A model generated the notes under the pieces. The model searched no databases and was not told where the DNA came from. It saw only the letters and a list, made by a program, of their open reading frames with translations. The translations under genes and the position numbers were made by a program. Positions 17,232 through 26,002 of a stretch of 64,000 nucleotides of DNA are shown piece by piece (positions within the stretch are counted from its first letter, which is position 1; the number at the start of each line of letters is the position of its first letter). Location: contig CAVTCZ010000003.1 of NCBI GenBank assembly GCA_963733395.1, positions 93,312 to 157,311 of the forward strand. The letters are read 5' to 3'. The DNA comes from JADKAV01 sp963733395 (GTDB lineage Bacteria; Actinomycetota; Actinomycetes; S36-B12; UBA10799).

Positions 17232-18204
17232 CTACTTCTTGTGCATCTTCGAGCGCAGGTCGTCGGCCTTCGCGGCGAGGTCGGCGAAGAAGTCGGTCTC
17301 GGTGATCTCGCGGACGCTCTGGTCGCGCTGGACGCTGTCGATCTGAACCCGCAAGCGCTGCACCTCTCTGGTCAATGCCTGCTCGCGGGCGGCGACCTTC
17401 GCCGCCATCACCTTGACGGAGTCGGCCAGCTCGGACATCTCGTCGGTGAAGCGGCTGCGGGTCAACCGGTCGAGGTCGAGATCGTACTCGCCGTCGGCGA
17501 TCCGCCTGGTGGCAAGGGTCAGCCGCCGCAGCGGTCGGACCAGCAGCGTGGACACGAGCAGTACCAGCAGGATGAGCAGCACGTAGCTGACGGCCAGCAC
17601 CGGGAAGACCTGTGCCCGGGCCTGCCGCTGGACATCCTGGACGTACTCCAGCGAGTAGTCCATACCCACCGCAGCGATGGTGTTGCCCTGCTTGTCCACG
17701 ATCGGGCTGTACGCCGAGATCCAGGTCCCGAAGGCGTCGGTGTTGTCCGGCTCGAACGTGGTGGCGCGCAATCCGTCATGCATGTACGTGAGGGTCTCGA
17801 CCGGGACGGTCTGCGCCACGGGCTGCTTGAACGGCGCAGTGCTGACGAGGTAGTACAACTTGCCGTCCTGCGACGATGTACGTGTACGGCTCGACCGACG
17901 GGATCGTCGCCCTGACCGAGTCGATGTCGTCTTTGATGCGCTGGTAGGAGGAGTCCTCGGTCGGGTCCTGGTCGGGGTCGAGGGCCGCAACCTCGGCCAC
18001 CGCCTTGGCGGGCAGATCGCGGGCCGCGCCCTCGGTGGCCTCGAGCAGCTGCCCGGTGAGCCGTTTCAGGGCGACGTCGCTGGCATAGTTCACCACCCAG
18101 AAGGCGATGAAGGCGAACACGACCGTGAAGGCGGCGACGAACGCCGTCAGCAACTTCCACTGCATCGGGAAGCGCAACCTGCGCCTTGTGGTTTCGTCTG
18201 CCAT
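17232..18204 (-). CDS. Cache-HAMP membrane sensor without kinase domain; frame broken near 17872
   Basis: About 324 residues when joined (YTYIV continues as QDGKLYYLVSTAPFK after a one-base correction). TM1 (WKLLTAFVAAFTVVFAFIAF) is followed by an extracytoplasmic Cache-type domain (GTWISAYSPIVDKQGNTIAA), TM2 (FPVLAVSYVLLILLVLLVST), a HAMP domain (VRPLRRLTLATRRIADGEYD) and a coiled coil of about 70 residues ending in a basic tail. No HisKA, cyclase or methyl-accepting domain follows. It starts 3 nt after the ParA-type gene, so the two should act together. Confidence 0.8.
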
Positions 18205-18207
18205 CGA

Positions 18208-18981
18208 TTACCCCGCGGGCTGGCCGATGGGGTCCTCCTGCAGGCTGCTGGCGATCGTGCGGATGCCCTGCGACCACGGGTGATCGGGGTGGGTCAGGCT
18301 GAACAGTGCGCCCGAGGCGTTGATCACCAACTGTGTCGACAGCGGCAGAACGGCCGCGGTGGGAGCACCGTAGGCCTGGTTCATCTGCTCCCGCAGGTCG
18401 TCGAGGTCGACAGTGTCCGGCACCTTGTTCAGCACCAGCAGCAGATTGGGCACGGACAGTCGACGGGCGATGTCCACCGTCACGGCGGTGCCCTGGAAGT
18501 CCTGATTGTCGGGGCGCAGCAGCAGGAGCAGCACGTCGCTGACCGTGATGGACAGCATCGTCTCCTCGTTGAGCCCGGGGTGGGTGTCGATGAACAGGTA
18601 GTCGAGGTCGAGTGCCTCCGAGAGGTCCCGGAAGCCCTCGTTGAGCTTCACGACGTCGTACCCGTCGCGCAGGATCCGGGCGATGTCGGAGGCCTGCATG
18701 CTGGCGGGCACCAGGAACAGGTGACCTTTGGCACCGGGGATCTGGTCGGTCACGTCGTGGACCGCCCCGGAGATGTCGATCTTGCCCCAGAGGTAGTCGT
18801 CGAGGGTGTGCTGCAGCGACTGGTCGAAGCCGAACAGGGTGTGGATGCCCGGGCTCTGGACGTCCGTGTCGATGACCGCCACCCGCGCGCCTGCGGCAGC
18901 GAGGTTCGCGGCGACGTTGGCGGTGGTGTTGCTCTTGCCCGTGCCGCCGCGGAACGAGTGGACGGAAACGACGGTGGTCAC
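18208..18981 (-). CDS. ParA/MinD-family ATPase
   Basis: A 257-residue P-loop ATPase of the deviant Walker A class. The N-terminus VTTVVSVHSFRGGTGKSNTT carries RGGTGKS, with Arg where the signature Lys of KGGxGK[ST] normally sits. Walker A' (AVIDTDVQSPGIHTLFG) and Walker B (LDYLFIDTHPGLNEETML) are clear. GTG 18981 is the first start at the domain boundary, with GATACT 7 nt upstream. Family members position membrane or DNA cargo. Here the partner is likely the Cache-HAMP protein encoded 3 nt downstream. A TadZ/CpaE-like or polarity role is possible. Confidence 0.85.
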   Translation of the reverse strand: MTTVVSVHSFRGGTGKSNTTANVAANLAAAGARVAVIDTDVQSPGIHTLFGFDQSLQHTLDDYLWGKIDISGAVHDVTDQIPGAKGHLFLVPASMQASDIARILRDGYDVVKLNEGFRDLSEALDLDYLFIDTHPGLNEETMLSITVSDVLLLLLRPDNQDFQGTAVTVDIARRLSVPNLLLVLNKVPDTVDLDDLREQMNQAYGAPTAAVLPLSTQLVINASGALFSLTHPDHPWSQGIRTIASSLQEDPIGQPAG

Positions 18982-19072
18982 GTGCTCGAGTATCCCGTGG
19001 ACCGCGCTGGATTGCCTGCCCGACGCGGAATCGCCGGGGCGATACAGTGGTGCACGTCGAAGGAGGCCACTC

Positions 19073-19243
19073 GTGAATGCGCTCATCATCAGCACTGTGA
19101 CCCTGCTCATCCTGGTCGGGGCGATCGTGGTGTGGGCCGGTGAGTTCGGCAAGGGTGCCGATGCGGGCAAATCCGGGATCACTCTGCTCGTGCTGTGCCT
19201 GATCTCCGGCTACGTGGTCGCGCTGGCGTCGGGTTCCGTCTAG
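19073..19243 (+). CDS. Small membrane protein (56 aa)
   Basis: A 56-residue protein, VNALIISTVTLLILVGAIVV, then a short polar loop (GEFGKGADAGKSG) and a second hydrophobic helix (ITLLVLCLISGYVVALASG). Predicted to be two membrane helices with a short hydrophilic turn. GTG 19073 has an AGGAGG ribosome binding site 6 nt upstream and a TACAGT hexamer at 19043-19048. It is divergent from the ParA-type gene. I do not recognise a family. Confidence 0.7.
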   Translation: MNALIISTVTLLILVGAIVVWAGEFGKGADAGKSGITLLVLCLISGYVVALASGSV

Positions 19244-19311
19244 TTCGCGCACCACTCGCGCCGTCGCCAGCCACCGCGTCAGCAGTCCGTCGGCGTGGGA
19301 ACCGGGTCGCC

Positions 19312-19896
19312 CTAGCCGAAGATCCGGTCGAGGTGGTGGTCCAGCAGCGCCATCGCCTCGTCGTCGGTGAGGGCCCCGATCAGCAGCGGCCCGATGAGCC
19401 CCTGGCCGAGATAGAACAGGGTCGCCGCCTCCTGCTCGACGTCGATGCCGCGCCGCACCGCTGCCTGCGCCTTGGCTTGCCGCAGCCGCTCCACGGACAC
19501 CCGCTCCAGCCGTTGGTAGCCCTCCCGCAGGAGGTCGGCGAAGTCCGGTTTCACCGTGGCCAGGGCGAAGAAGGCGTTGTTGACCAGCGCTTCCTGCCGA
19601 CTGGGTTCGTCCACTGGCAGCATCGCCCGGATGGCTGCGCGGGTCTGGTCGCGCGGGCTGCCGGCCACATCGGCCCGATCCAATCGCGCGAGGACGCGTT
19701 CGCGCATGTACCCCAGGGCGAACAGCAACATCTGATCCTTGCTGGAGAAGTAGTGCTGCACGGCGCCGGCTGACACTCCCGCCTCGGTCGCCACGTCCCG
19801 CACGCTCACCGCCTCGTAGCCCTCGCGGCCTATCAACCGGAAGACGGCTTCGGCGATCTCCCGGCGGCGCGCGGCATGGTCGACCTGTTTGGGCAT
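19312..19896 (-). CDS. TetR/AcrR family regulator
   Basis: A 194-residue repressor with DNA-binding domain ARRREIAEAVFRLIGREGYE, then SVRDVATEAGVSAGAVQHYF (HTH) and SSKDQMLLFALGYM. The C-terminal domain resembles TetR_C_6/BetI-like domains. ATG 19896 has GGAGGT 4 nt upstream; in-frame ATGs at 19911 and 19953 would run into the operator. It is divergent from the alpha/beta hydrolase gene and shares with it the palindrome at 19917-19940, so it most likely controls itself and the hydrolase. Confidence 0.88.
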   Translation of the reverse strand: MPKQVDHAARRREIAEAVFRLIGREGYEAVSVRDVATEAGVSAGAVQHYFSSKDQMLLFALGYMRERVLARLDRADVAGSPRDQTRAAIRAMLPVDEPSRQEALVNNAFFALATVKPDFADLLREGYQRLERVSVERLRQAKAQAAVRRGIDVEQEAATLFYLGQGLIGPLLIGALTDDEAMALLDHHLDRIFG

Positions 19897-19916
19897 CAGC
19901 ACCTCCGCCATACGAG

Positions 19917-19940
19917 TGTATTGGAACAGGTTACAATACA
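19917..19940. promoter_or_regulatory. TGTATTG-N10-CAATACA operator
   Basis: A perfect 7-bp inverted repeat (TGTATTG 19917-19923, CAATACA 19934-19940) in the gap between the tetR gene and the hydrolase gene. It is A/T-rich compared with the surroundings and centred between the two starts, as expected for a TetR-family operator acting on both promoters. Confidence 0.65.
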
Positions 19941-19967
19941 GATGACTTGCCACAGAGAGGTGCGGCG

Positions 19968-20861
19968 ATGGCTCCCGGGACCCGGTACACGACCAACGCT
20001 GACGTGCGGATCGCCTACGAGACGTTCGGGGACCTCGCCACCGGCGAACCGTTGCTGCTCGTCATGGGTCTGGACTTCCAGATGGTGTGGTGGCCGGACG
20101 GACTGTGCGAGATGTTCGCCGACCGGGGTTTCGCCGTCGTGCGCTTCGACAATCGCGACACCGGTCTGTCGACCCATTTCGAGTCCCCGCGCAGACAGAA
20201 TCCGTTCCGGGCCCTGCTCGGCGGCACGAAGCCGGTGTACACGGGTGCGGACATGCTTGCGGACGCCCTCGCCGTCATGGATGCCGTGGGCTGGCGGCGC
20301 GCCAATGTGTTGGGCGGATCGATGGGGGCCGGGCTGGCCCAAGGGCTCGCCGTGCAGCACCCGGACCGCGTCAAGACGCTGACGAGTGTGATGGGGCTGC
20401 CGGTGGACTCCGGCTCCCTCAAGACCCTGAGCTACATCCGGTTCGGGGTCTTCAACAAACTGCGCAAGATCAAGCCGCCGCAGACGCCGGAGCAGGGGGT
20501 GGACAACCTCGTGGAGATCTATCGGGCGATCGCCTCGCCGGGCTATCCGTTCCCCGAGCAGTGGGTGCGCCGGACAGCCGAGATCAGCGAGCAGCGGGCA
20601 CCTCGCGATCCGAAGACGACCCAGCGCCAACTCGCGGCCGGCCGGGCGCAGAAGTCCCCGCCGATCAGCGGCATCACCGCCCCCACGCTCGTGATCTCGG
20701 GTGCCGACGACCCGCTGATCAAGCCGGTGGCCGGGCGCGACACCGCGGCCAAGATCCCCGGGGCCCGGTTCGTCTCGTACCCCGGTATGGGGCACAACCT
20801 TCCGGAGGAGCTCTGGCCGGAGGTGGTCGACCTGGTGGCGTCGCTGGCCGGGCTGGACTGA
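19968..20861 (+). CDS. Alpha/beta hydrolase
   Basis: A 297-residue hydrolase of the haloperoxidase/esterase-like group. The core reads VRIAYETFGDLATGEPLLLV (strand 3 region), DNRDTGLSTHF, a nucleophile elbow VLGGSMGAGLAQ (GGSMG, Ser nucleophile), the acid region LVISGADDPLIKP, and the catalytic His in YPGMGHNLPEELWPEV. ATG 19968 is preceded by AGAGAGG. It is divergent from the TetR gene, which probably represses it, so it may detoxify or degrade the regulator's ligand. The substrate is unknown. Confidence 0.85.
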   Translation: MAPGTRYTTNADVRIAYETFGDLATGEPLLLVMGLDFQMVWWPDGLCEMFADRGFAVVRFDNRDTGLSTHFESPRRQNPFRALLGGTKPVYTGADMLADALAVMDAVGWRRANVLGGSMGAGLAQGLAVQHPDRVKTLTSVMGLPVDSGSLKTLSYIRFGVFNKLRKIKPPQTPEQGVDNLVEIYRAIASPGYPFPEQWVRRTAEISEQRAPRDPKTTQRQLAAGRAQKSPPISGITAPTLVISGADDPLIKPVAGRDTAAKIPGARFVSYPGMGHNLPEELWPEVVDLVASLAGLD

Positions 20862-20879
20862 CCCCTGCCCCGGCACGGC

Positions 20880-21842
20880 TCAGCGCACCTGCAGCAACAC
20901 CTTGCCCAGTGCCCGGCGGTCGTCGAGTTCGGCGAGCGCGGCGGGCACCTCGGCCAGCGGGTACACCGACGTGACCAGCGGTGACAGACTGCCGTCGCGC
21001 AGCAGCGGCTCGAGCTCGCGCCACTGCTCGCCGAGGTACTCCGGACGGGCCATCCAGAACGCACCCCAGCCGACGCCCACCACGGAGATGTTGTTCAGCA
21101 GCAGGCGGTTCACCTTCACCGTCGGGATCTCCCCGGCGGTGAAACCGATGACCAGCAGTCGGCCTTCGGGTGCCAGGCTGCGCAGCGAGTCGGTCATGCG
21201 ATCGCCGCCGACCGGATCGACCACGACATCCACGCCGCGACCGCCGGTGAGCTCCATCACCGCCCGCCGGAAACCCTCCGCATGCACCGTGTGATCGGCA
21301 CCGGCCCGGGTTGCCACCTCTGCTTTCGTGTCGTCGGAGACCACCGCGATCACCTGGGCTCCGAGGGCCTTGGCCAACTGGATGGCCGCGCTTCCGACGC
21401 CCCCGGCGGCGCCGTGCACGAGCACCGTCTCGCCCGGCTGCAGCCGGCCCCGGCGGGACAGCGCGAAGTGCACGGTGAGGTAGTTCATGGGCAGCCCCGC
21501 GCCGGCGTCCAGTGAGACCTCGTCGGGGAGCGCGAACACCATGCGCGGATCGGCCGAGACCACCTCGGCGAACCCGCCGATGCCCGGGAAGGCACACACC
21601 CGGTCGCCGGGTGCGAATCCGCTGCCCTCGGGCGCCGTGCGCACGATCCCCGAGACCTCGCTGCCCGGGGTGAACGGCGGCGGTGGCTTGACCTGGTACT
21701 CCCCGCGTGTCAGCAACACGTCCGGGAAGGTGACGCCGGCGAAGTGGACATCGATCGTCACCTGCCCGCCGCCGGGTTCGTCGACGTCGTCGACCGTGAC
21801 TGACGACGGTCCGTCGAGGCTGGTGACTCGGGCTGCACGCAT
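20880..21842 (-). CDS. NADPH:quinone oxidoreductase, zinc-free MDR family
   Basis: A 320-residue enzyme of the medium-chain dehydrogenase/reductase, quinone-reductase branch. It lacks the zinc-binding Cys set. GVTFPDVLLTRGEYQVKPPP is the QOR signature region, and VLVHGAAGGVGSAAIQLAKA is the NADPH-binding Rossmann motif. The later VVVDPVGGDRMTDSLRSLAP and C-terminal FWMARPEYLGEQWRELEPL fit as well. It reduces quinones or enoyl compounds with NADPH. ATG 21842 has GGAGGAAC close upstream. It converges on the hydrolase with 18 nt between. Confidence 0.92.
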   Translation of the reverse strand: MRAARVTSLDGPSSVTVDDVDEPGGGQVTIDVHFAGVTFPDVLLTRGEYQVKPPPPFTPGSEVSGIVRTAPEGSGFAPGDRVCAFPGIGGFAEVVSADPRMVFALPDEVSLDAGAGLPMNYLTVHFALSRRGRLQPGETVLVHGAAGGVGSAAIQLAKALGAQVIAVVSDDTKAEVATRAGADHTVHAEGFRRAVMELTGGRGVDVVVDPVGGDRMTDSLRSLAPEGRLLVIGFTAGEIPTVKVNRLLLNNISVVGVGWGAFWMARPEYLGEQWRELEPLLRDGSLSPLVTSVYPLAEVPAALAELDDRRALGKVLLQVR

Positions 21843-21942
21843 TAGTTCCTCCGGGGCAGGTGTTGTTCGAGCGTAGGCGCGGGCGTGCCCGGCGGCGGGA
21901 TCCGGGGTAAGGATGGGGTACCGAGTGCCGTAGGAGACCGCC

Positions 21943-23871
21943 GTGCCCAACCGTCTCGCCCAGTCGAGTTCCCCGTATCTGCAGCAGCACGCCGACAACC
22001 CGGTGGACTGGTGGACCTGGTGTGACGAGGCGTTCGTGGAAGCCCGCGAGCGGGGCGTGCCAGTGCTGCTGAGCATCGGCTACGCCGCGTGCCACTGGTG
22101 TCACGTGATGGCCCACGAGTCGTTCGAGGACGCAGGCACCGCGGCGTACATGAACGAGCACTTCGTCAGCATCAAGGTGGACCGGGAGGAACGCCCGGAT
22201 GTGGATGCCGTCTACATGGCGGCCACGACCGCCCTGACCGGTCACGGCGGCTGGCCGATGACAGTGTTCCTGGACCAGGAGCGCCGGCCGTTCTACGCCG
22301 GGACGTACTTCCCGCCCGAACCGCGGTCCGGGATGCCCAGCTTCCGGCTGGTACTGGAGGCGATCGCGGACGCGTGGCAGCAGCGCCGGGACCAGATCTC
22401 CACCGCTGCCGCGCAGATCGCGGCCAGCCTGGACGAACCCCTGCCGGCCGTTCGCGCACTGGATGCGGCGTTGGCCGACCAGGCCCTGTTCGGCCTGCAG
22501 TCCGCCTTCGACTCGCGCTTCGGGGGTTTCGGGGGTGCCCCGAAATTCCCGCAAGCTGCTGTGTACGAGTTCCTGCTGCGCCACCACGGGCGAACCGGTG
22601 AGCCGTCCAGCTTGGCGATGGCCGAACAGTCGCTGACCGCCATGGCCGCAGGTGGCATGTTCGACCAGATCGGTGGCGGTTTCGCCCGGTACAGCGTCGA
22701 CGCCCGCTGGCTGGTTCCGCACTTCGAGAAGATGCTCTACGACAACGCGTTACTGCTGCGGGTCTACCTGCACTGGTGGCGGCAGACCGGCTCTGAGTTC
22801 GCCCACCGGGTGGTCGCCGAGACCGCCGAGTTCCTGCTACGGGAGCTGCGCACGGAACAGGGCTGCTTCGCCGCGTCCCTGGATGCCGATTCACAGGGTC
22901 GGGAGGGGGCGTTCTACGTCTGGACGCGCGAGGAGGTTGTGGCTGCCGGTGGCGACCCCGAAGCACTGGGCGTGACGGACGAGGGCACGTTCGAGCACGG
23001 CACGTCGGTGTTGCAGTACCCGGTTGCGCCCGGCCCCGAGTGGCCGCAGGTGCGTCAGCGCCTTCGGGAGGTCAGGGACCAGCGGCCGCGGCCGGCCCGC
23101 GACGACAAGGTGGTCCTGGCCTGGAACGCCTGGACCATCAGCGCGCTGGCCGAGGCGGGGGCGTTGCTCGACGAGCCCGGGTGGGTCGCGGCGGCAGTCA
23201 CCTGCCGGGATGCGCTGTGGGACATCCATGCCGAGGGCGCGACCCTGTACCGGGTATCCCGCGACGGTTCCCGCGGTCCGGCGCTGGCGGTCCTCGAAGA
23301 CCTCGCGGCCCTGGCAAACGCCGAGTTCACGCTGAGTGCGGTCACCGGGATCGAGCCGCGCCGGGGCTTGCAGCTGGTCGAGCAGTTGACCCGGGACTTC
23401 CTCGACCAGGGTCGCGACACCGCGGCCACGGATCTGATCGCGTCGGGGGTGGACATGGGCGACAACGCGACCCCAGCGGGCTGGAACCTCGCGGCTGAGG
23501 CCCTGCTCACCGCTTCGGCGCTGACCGGCGATCCGGCGTTGCGCACCCGGGCCGAGGAGGCTCTCGGTCAAGCCGCGCACCTGGTCGGCCACCCGCAGTT
23601 CTGGGGTCACGGGTTGTCGGTGCTCGAGGCGTGGCTGGACGGGCCGCGGGAGGTGGCCGTCATCGGGCCGGTGGGTTCTGTGCTGCACACGACAGCGTTG
23701 GCAGGGACGGCGCCCGGCGTGGTCGTGGCCACGAGCGGGCCCTTGTGCGAGGGGCGCCCGGCCATCGACGGCCAGGACACCGCGTATGTGTGCCGGGGTT
23801 TCGTGTGCGACGCGCCGACCACCGACGCGCAGGTGCTGGCGGGGCAGGTGGGGGCGCGACTGGACCGGTGA
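21943..23871 (+). CDS. DUF255 thioredoxin-domain protein (YyaL/SPATA20 type)
   Basis: A 642-residue protein. The N-terminal thioredoxin-like DUF255 domain starts with RLAQSSSPYLQQHADNPVDW, carries a CHWC redox pair near residues 50-53 and IKVDREERPDVDAVYM. The rest is an alpha/alpha barrel resembling N-acylglucosamine 2-epimerase/GH-type toroids (GGMFDQIGGGFARYSVDARW, VPHFEKMLYDNALLL). Length and order are typical. Its molecular function is not established; the human homologue is the spermatogenesis-associated SPATA20. The start is GTG 21943, with TAGGAG upstream. Confidence 0.92.
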   Translation: MPNRLAQSSSPYLQQHADNPVDWWTWCDEAFVEARERGVPVLLSIGYAACHWCHVMAHESFEDAGTAAYMNEHFVSIKVDREERPDVDAVYMAATTALTGHGGWPMTVFLDQERRPFYAGTYFPPEPRSGMPSFRLVLEAIADAWQQRRDQISTAAAQIAASLDEPLPAVRALDAALADQALFGLQSAFDSRFGGFGGAPKFPQAAVYEFLLRHHGRTGEPSSLAMAEQSLTAMAAGGMFDQIGGGFARYSVDARWLVPHFEKMLYDNALLLRVYLHWWRQTGSEFAHRVVAETAEFLLRELRTEQGCFAASLDADSQGREGAFYVWTREEVVAAGGDPEALGVTDEGTFEHGTSVLQYPVAPGPEWPQVRQRLREVRDQRPRPARDDKVVLAWNAWTISALAEAGALLDEPGWVAAAVTCRDALWDIHAEGATLYRVSRDGSRGPALAVLEDLAALANAEFTLSAVTGIEPRRGLQLVEQLTRDFLDQGRDTAATDLIASGVDMGDNATPAGWNLAAEALLTASALTGDPALRTRAEEALGQAAHLVGHPQFWGHGLSVLEAWLDGPREVAVIGPVGSVLHTTALAGTAPGVVVATSGPLCEGRPAIDGQDTAYVCRGFVCDAPTTDAQVLAGQVGARLDR

Positions 23872-23933
23872 GACCGGTGCTCGGGGTTTGTTGGCCGGTC
23901 CGGCCGGCGTCCGCCCGCGGGTCGTGTGGGCAC

Positions 23934-24004
23934 TTGGTGAGCAGTTGTCCCGTTGGTGAGCGAATGCACGCGTGTCTTTGCTAACCAGGGGGACAACTTC
24001 TAAC
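23934..24004. repeat. Dyad word array with GCACGCGTGT core
   Basis: Direct words TTGGTGAGCAGTTGTCCC (23934) and GTTGGTGAGCGAA (23952), the centre GCACGCGTGT (23966-23975), then inverted words TTTGCTAACCAGGGGGACAA and CTTCTAAC (23977-24004). The inverted half matches the reverse complement of the direct half of the 11.7-kb array, and the core is identical. It lies between the convergent DUF255 and epoxide hydrolase genes. Confidence 0.75.
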
Positions 24005-24047
24005 GAACGGCACCAACGTCCCTCGGCAACCGCGCGGTCCGGGGGGG

Positions 24048-24887
24048 TCAGGCCGGTCCGAGCCAGTTCAGCAGCGCCTTCGTCACCTTCTCCGGTGCCT
24101 CGTTCTGCACGAAATGGCCGGCATCTTCGATCAGCACGATCTGCGGTTCGTTGCCGTATGCGATGGCCCGCCGCAACGACTGCGGCGCGATCATCGACAA
24201 GCTCAGGAAGCGGTCCTTGGTGCCCCAGATGATGAGGATCGGCAGCGCGATCGGTGGCAGGTTCCGCGGCGGGTGCCGCAGTGCGCCGCGGTACCAGTTC
24301 ACGGGACCCCTGGCATCCTCAGGGGTGGCGAAGGCCGCCACGTACGGTGCGAGGTTCTCGTGGTTCCACGCCTCGCGGTTGTAGGAACCCCCGATCAGGG
24401 CCCCCGGGATGCTCTTGACGACGAACTTCTCCGGGAGTTTCGGGATCTGGAAGAAGAGCATGTACCAGGACTTGGCCAGTTGGGCGGGATTGGTGCGCAG
24501 TTCGTGGAACAGGACCACGGGCGGCGGGCAGTTCATGGCGACGAGTCGCTCCACCCGTTCCGGATGCAGGTGGGCCAGGGTCCAGGCGACGCCGCCGCCC
24601 CAGTCGTGGCCGACCACGACCGCCTTCTCCGCGCCCATCGCGTCGATCATCGACACGACGTCGGCGGCCAGGTCGGCGGTCGCGTAGGAGCCGTCCTTGA
24701 CCGAACCTGCGTAGCCCCGCTGGTTCGGCGCGAGGACCCGGTAGCCGGCTTCGGCCAGGGCCGGGATCTGATGGCGCCAGGAGACGTTGAGTTCGGGGAA
24801 CCCGTGCAGCAACACGACCAGCGGGCCGTCCTCCGGGCCCTCGATGATCGACTCGAAATCGCCACGGGAGGTGTGCAGGAGGGGCAT
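24048..24887 (-). CDS. Alpha/beta hydrolase, epoxide hydrolase-like
   Basis: 279 residues with the epoxide hydrolase arrangement: oxyanion motif LLHGFPELNVSWRHQIPAL (HGxP), VLAPNQRGYAGS, nucleophile elbow VVGHDWGGGVAWTLA (Asp nucleophile, GHDWGG), a cap domain containing NWYRGALRHPP, acid region IIWGTKDRFLS and catalytic His in IEDAGHFVQNEAPEKV. Soluble epoxide hydrolases form a covalent ester with this Asp and open epoxides to diols. The start is ATG 24887. The closely similar haloalkane dehalogenases are less likely given the cap Tyr. Neighbours give no pathway clue. Confidence 0.88.
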   Translation of the reverse strand: MPLLHTSRGDFESIIEGPEDGPLVVLLHGFPELNVSWRHQIPALAEAGYRVLAPNQRGYAGSVKDGSYATADLAADVVSMIDAMGAEKAVVVGHDWGGGVAWTLAHLHPERVERLVAMNCPPPVVLFHELRTNPAQLAKSWYMLFFQIPKLPEKFVVKSIPGALIGGSYNREAWNHENLAPYVAAFATPEDARGPVNWYRGALRHPPRNLPPIALPILIIWGTKDRFLSLSMIAPQSLRRAIAYGNEPQIVLIEDAGHFVQNEAPEKVTKALLNWLGPA

Positions 24888-25008
24888 GGCTCCATGGTCG
24901 CACCCCGCTGTTCCGCGGGGCGACGACGTCCGGGGTCGGCGGCCAGGGCCCCCGTGTCGGGGCGTCGCTGTTGGCTGGACGGGCTTGACGTTGCGTGCCT
25001 GTCCGGCT

Positions 25009-25065
25009 GGTTCGTCACGAAGGTGCGCGGTCGAACCGCGGCGGCCCGCAACGTCGTGACAAACC
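25009..25065. repeat. Dyad of the GTTYGTSAC...TTGC family (19-nt imperfect arms)
   Basis: GGTTCGTCACGAAGGTGCG (25009-25027) pairs with CGCAACGTCGTGACAAACC (25047-25065) at 16 of 19 positions around a 19-nt centre. A partial direct word (GACGTTGCG) lies just upstream. It sits in the 262-nt gap (24888-25149) upstream of the epoxide hydrolase gene and downstream of the sirtuin gene; I see no other feature in that gap. Confidence 0.6.
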
Positions 25066-25149
25066 GCCCTGCGGACCCCGCAGCCATCGGTTACAGGTAC
25101 ACGCCGCCGCGGTCCGGGATCGCCGGCCAGGTGGGGATCATCGTGCCTA

Positions 25150-25883
25150 TCAGTCCAGCAACGTTGCGGCCACCACCGGCAGTGCTTGCCCGATCGGTGT
25201 GCGGACGACAAGATCGGCCTGCTCGTCGTACGGGGTCGGGGCGTCGTTGACGATGGCCAGGTGCTTGGACATCTCCGCCAGGCCTGCGACGGGCATCACG
25301 GTCAGCGTGGTGCCGATGGCGACCAGCAGGTCGGCCTGGCGGGCGGCGTCGATGGCGGCGTCCAGCACCTGCCGGTCGAGGTGCTGGCCGAAGGAAACGG
25401 TGGCGGTCTTGAGGATTCCGCCGCACAACAGGCACCGCGGATCGGGTTCGTCGCGCTGCAAGGGTCTCGGGCGTCGGCGTGCGGTGGCCACAATCGAGGC
25501 ACTCGATCTCCCAGATCGTTCCGTGGAGTTCCAGCACGTCCGCCGACCCCGCCCTGCTGGTGCAGCCCGTCGATGTTCTGGGTGAGGATCTCGCCGAGCC
25601 GTCCGGCCTGCTGCAATGAGGTGAGAGCGCGGTGTCCGGTGTTGGGCTGCGCGGTCCAGTTCGGGTGGTTGCGCCTGGCCTCCCAGGCGCGGCGGCGCAC
25701 CTCGGGGTCCTCCACGTAGGTCTGGATGTCGAACATCACCGATGTGTTGGGATCCCGGGTCCACAGGCCGTTGGGCCCTCGGAAGTCGGGGATGCCGGAG
25801 TCCGTGCTCATGCCGGCGCCGGTGAGCACCACAACCCGCTCGCTGTCGGCCCACAACTGCGCGAGGTCGTGCGTGGGGGTCAT
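25150..25883 (-). CDS. NAD-dependent protein deacylase (sirtuin), two frame breaks near 25554 and 25462
   Basis: About 243 residues once two extra bases are removed, one in CAGCAGGGCGGGG and one in GAGACCCTTGCAG. The sirtuin motifs then line up in order: VVVLTGAGMSTDSGIPDFRG (NAD loop), LTQNIDGLHQQAGS, ELHGTIWEIEC with the catalytic His, two Cys pairs (CLDC and CLLCGG) for zinc, and LLVAIGTTLTVMPVAGL. It removes acyl groups from lysines using NAD. ATG 25883 is used. Every catalytic element is intact apart from the two single-base breaks, so sequence error is more likely than decay. Confidence 0.8.
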
Positions 25884-25940
25884 GCCTGCAGTATCCCTGT
25901 TGTTGGGCGCCAGCAGGTGGTCGCGGGCGTATTGGCATCC

Positions 25941-25986
25941 GGTTGCCCTCGACACGCCGCGCGGAGGGGCAACAACGTGACAGAAC
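25941..25986. repeat. Dyad of the GTTYGTSAC...TTGCC family sharing a centre with the 58.5-kb copy
   Basis: GGTTGCCCTC (25941-25950) is followed by the centre GACACGCCG and by GGGCAACAACGTGACAGAAC (25967-25986). The reverse complement of the last word matches the left arm of the element at 58489, and both contain CGACACGCCG in the centre. It lies between the CtpE-like and sirtuin genes. Confidence 0.6.
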
Positions 25987-26002
25987 GGCAGCCGCGCAGC
26001 GA

